Below, in pieces: positions 62,766-64,000 of a DNA stretch of 64,000 nt (its first letter is position 1; every line of letters begins with the position of its first letter). The position numbers were made by a program, and so were the translations under genes. The DNA is from Devosia sp. (GTDB lineage: Bacteria > Pseudomonadota > Alphaproteobacteria > Rhizobiales > Devosiaceae): the NCBI RefSeq assembly GCF_025809055.1, contig NZ_CP075529.1, forward strand, positions 62,001 to 126,000, given 5' to 3'. The notes under the pieces are model-generated. The model made no database searches. It had not been told where the DNA came from and saw only the letters and a list, made by a program, of their open reading frames with translations.

Positions 62766-62825
62766 TTCATGCATCCTTTCGGGTCCGGCTGGACAGATGG
62801 TGACAACCGGTTTAATTTCCAAGCC

Positions 62826-63521
62826 ATGGCTTTGAAAACCCTTTCCCCAGATATGTCAAGCTCTGCCTTGGAAAATGCGTCCTGGTCGCCGCGCAACCCT
62901 GCCGAGCGTATTCTGATGGCTCTGAAAATGTATGGCGGGCTATCGGCCGCCGCACTCGGAGAGCAGTTGGGCACCTCGAGCGAGGCGGCGCGGCAGCAGC
63001 TTGTGCGCCTGGCCGAAGAGGGGCATGTCGCGGCCGAAAGCATCTCGTCCGGGGTCGGGCGCCCCACCCAAGTCTGGGGTCTCACCCCTGCGGCCCAGTC
63101 CCGGTTTCCCGACACCCACGCCGCGCTGACCGTGCAATTGCTCGATATCCTGCGAGAACAATTGGGCGACACCGCGCTCGACGCCGTTATCGCGGCGCGC
63201 GAACAGGCCACCAGAACCGAATACGAGGCCGCTCTTGCCGATGCCGGCGATCTCAAGGACCGGGTGGATCGCCTCGTCGATTTGCGCAGCCGGGAAGGCT
63301 ATATGGCGGCCTGGACGGAGCAGGAAGACGGCTCGTTCCTTTTGACCGAAAATCACTGTCCGATCTGCGCGGCCGCCACGGCCTGCCAGGGTTTCTGCCG
63401 GGCCGAACTCGATGTGTTCAAATCCGTGCTCGGGCCGGATGTCGAGGTTCACCGGCAGGATCATATCGTCAGCGGTGGCCGGCGCTGCAGCTATGTTATC
63501 AGGTCCGCCCATGTCCAATGA
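62826..63521 (+). CDS. SufR/DeoR-like HTH regulator with C-terminal Cys cluster
   Basis: 231 residues from ATG 62826; ATG 62853 is the alternative and neither has a clear ribosome site. An N-terminal winged helix (AERILMALKMYGGLSAAALGE, SSEAARQQLVRLAEEG) precedes a C-terminal region with HCPICAAATACQGFCRAEL and RRCSY. Four or five cysteines there suggest a 4Fe-4S site, as in SufR-type regulators. The truncated haemoglobin gene overlaps its end by 11 nt, and sodB is divergent, so it may sense NO, oxygen or iron-sulfur status (inference). Confidence 0.88.
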   Translation: MALKTLSPDMSSSALENASWSPRNPAERILMALKMYGGLSAAALGEQLGTSSEAARQQLVRLAEEGHVAAESISSGVGRPTQVWGLTPAAQSRFPDTHAALTVQLLDILREQLGDTALDAVIAAREQATRTEYEAALADAGDLKDRVDRLVDLRSREGYMAAWTEQEDGSFLLTENHCPICAAATACQGFCRAELDVFKSVLGPDVEVHRQDHIVSGGRRCSYVIRSAHVQ

Positions 63522-64000
63522 TCCCCGCCTCGACCCCGCCAAGCGCCTCACCCGCATTGGCTGGAATGCGCCCGAGGGGCTCGATGACGCGCTGATCCGC
63601 GCCGTTGTCGACCACTTCTATGCCCGCGCCCGCGCCGATGACGTGATCGGACCGGTGTTCAACCGGGTAATCGCCGAGGACGAATGGCCCGCCCATCTCT
63701 CCCGCATCGCTGACTTCTGGAGTTCCATGCTGCTCGGCACAGGGCGCTACGATGGCCGGCCCATGCCCAAGCACCTGGCCATTCCCGAATTGTCCGATGC
63801 CCATTTCCTGCGCTGGCTGCGCCTGTTCCGGGAAACGGTGGATGAGTTGTGCCCGCCCGATATCGCGGCCATTTTCATTGAAAGGTCCGAGCGGGTCGGC
63901 AATTCCTTCCGCATGAACATTGCCATGCGCCGGGGCGACGACATCACCACGATGGGACCACTTGGGCGCGAGGCGCCCCCGGTCTGGAAACCGAAAGTCT
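63511..64000 (+). CDS. Group III truncated haemoglobin (3' end outside window)
   Basis: ATG 63511 lies inside the end of the regulator gene, and the frame is still open at the right edge after 163 codons. The sequence VVDHFYARARADDVIGPVFNRVI, the FWSSMLLGTGRYDG region and HFLRWLRLFRETV match the group III (P-type) truncated haemoglobins, which bind haem and ligands such as NO and sulfide. The overlap implies translational coupling to the regulator. Confidence 0.88.
   Translation, partial: MSNDPRLDPAKRLTRIGWNAPEGLDDALIRAVVDHFYARARADDVIGPVFNRVIAEDEWPAHLSRIADFWSSMLLGTGRYDGRPMPKHLAIPELSDAHFLRWLRLFRETVDELCPPDIAAIFIERSERVGNSFRMNIAMRRGDDITTMGPLGREAPPVWKPKV

Noticed and set aside
1..64000. CRISPR array, prophage or insertion sequence
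   Set aside because: No regularly spaced repeats, phage structural genes, integrase or transposase are present. The repeats found are isolated palindromes.

Overview
The window is GC-rich and densely coded, with about 57 genes, no rRNA, and no tRNA, CRISPR, prophage or insertion sequence that I can see. Gene content points to an alphaproteobacterium of the Hyphomicrobiales, perhaps Devosia-like (inference). The markers are an NAD-glutamate dehydrogenase of about 1550 residues, an HWE-type histidine kinase, DUF2865, a GlnRS-independent pair-type GluRS next to nadE, DUF6894, and small intergenic palindromes of rhizobial type.

Layout. 1-3507: 3' part of an ABC exporter and a GGDEF-EAL protein whose GGDEF motif is degenerate. 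3733-12735: beta-mannosidase, DMT transporter, type II NADH dehydrogenase, FGGY kinase, universal stress protein with an FNR/FixK-like box, dusA and a membrane aspartic protease. 12902-20517: cobT, a histidine kinase followed by an HD-GYP protein, Lrp regulator and VOC protein, moaA with a kinase-like gene, and an L,D-transpeptidase. 20765-30420: rpiA, DUF2059, gor, class II DAHP synthase, an HWE kinase convergent with a lone receiver, an outer-membrane protein and nadE. 30417-36150: gltX, DUF2865, a FAH-family enzyme, cytochrome c' and cysS. 36394-44773: a DUF559 nuclease-like gene, a VOC plus three GFA genes, cimA, a LysM protein that seems to start at CTG, and an ArsR/Atm1 operon. 45006-51402: GNAT, a Phd/Doc toxin-antitoxin pair, and an RND pump with its adaptor and PadR repressor. 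51589-64000: cysQ/nadC, AGE epimerase, fbp, gdhB, a 31-residue membrane peptide, DUF6894, flavin reductase, sodB, and a Cys-rich HTH regulator overlapping a group III truncated haemoglobin that runs off the end.

The most interesting signal is between cytochrome c' and cysS. A 14-codon reading frame (MKTKCTITCCIITC) with four Cys codons lies 94 nt before cysteinyl-tRNA synthetase, immediately after the terminator of the previous gene, and is followed by a strong hairpin. This looks like a cysteine-sensing leader peptide controlling cysS. Other points worth attention are a repeat family that includes a large inverted repeat abutting the DUF559 gene, 54-nt two-tier palindromes with a compensatory base change, a tandem pair of covarying hairpins, and the CTG start of the LysM protein.
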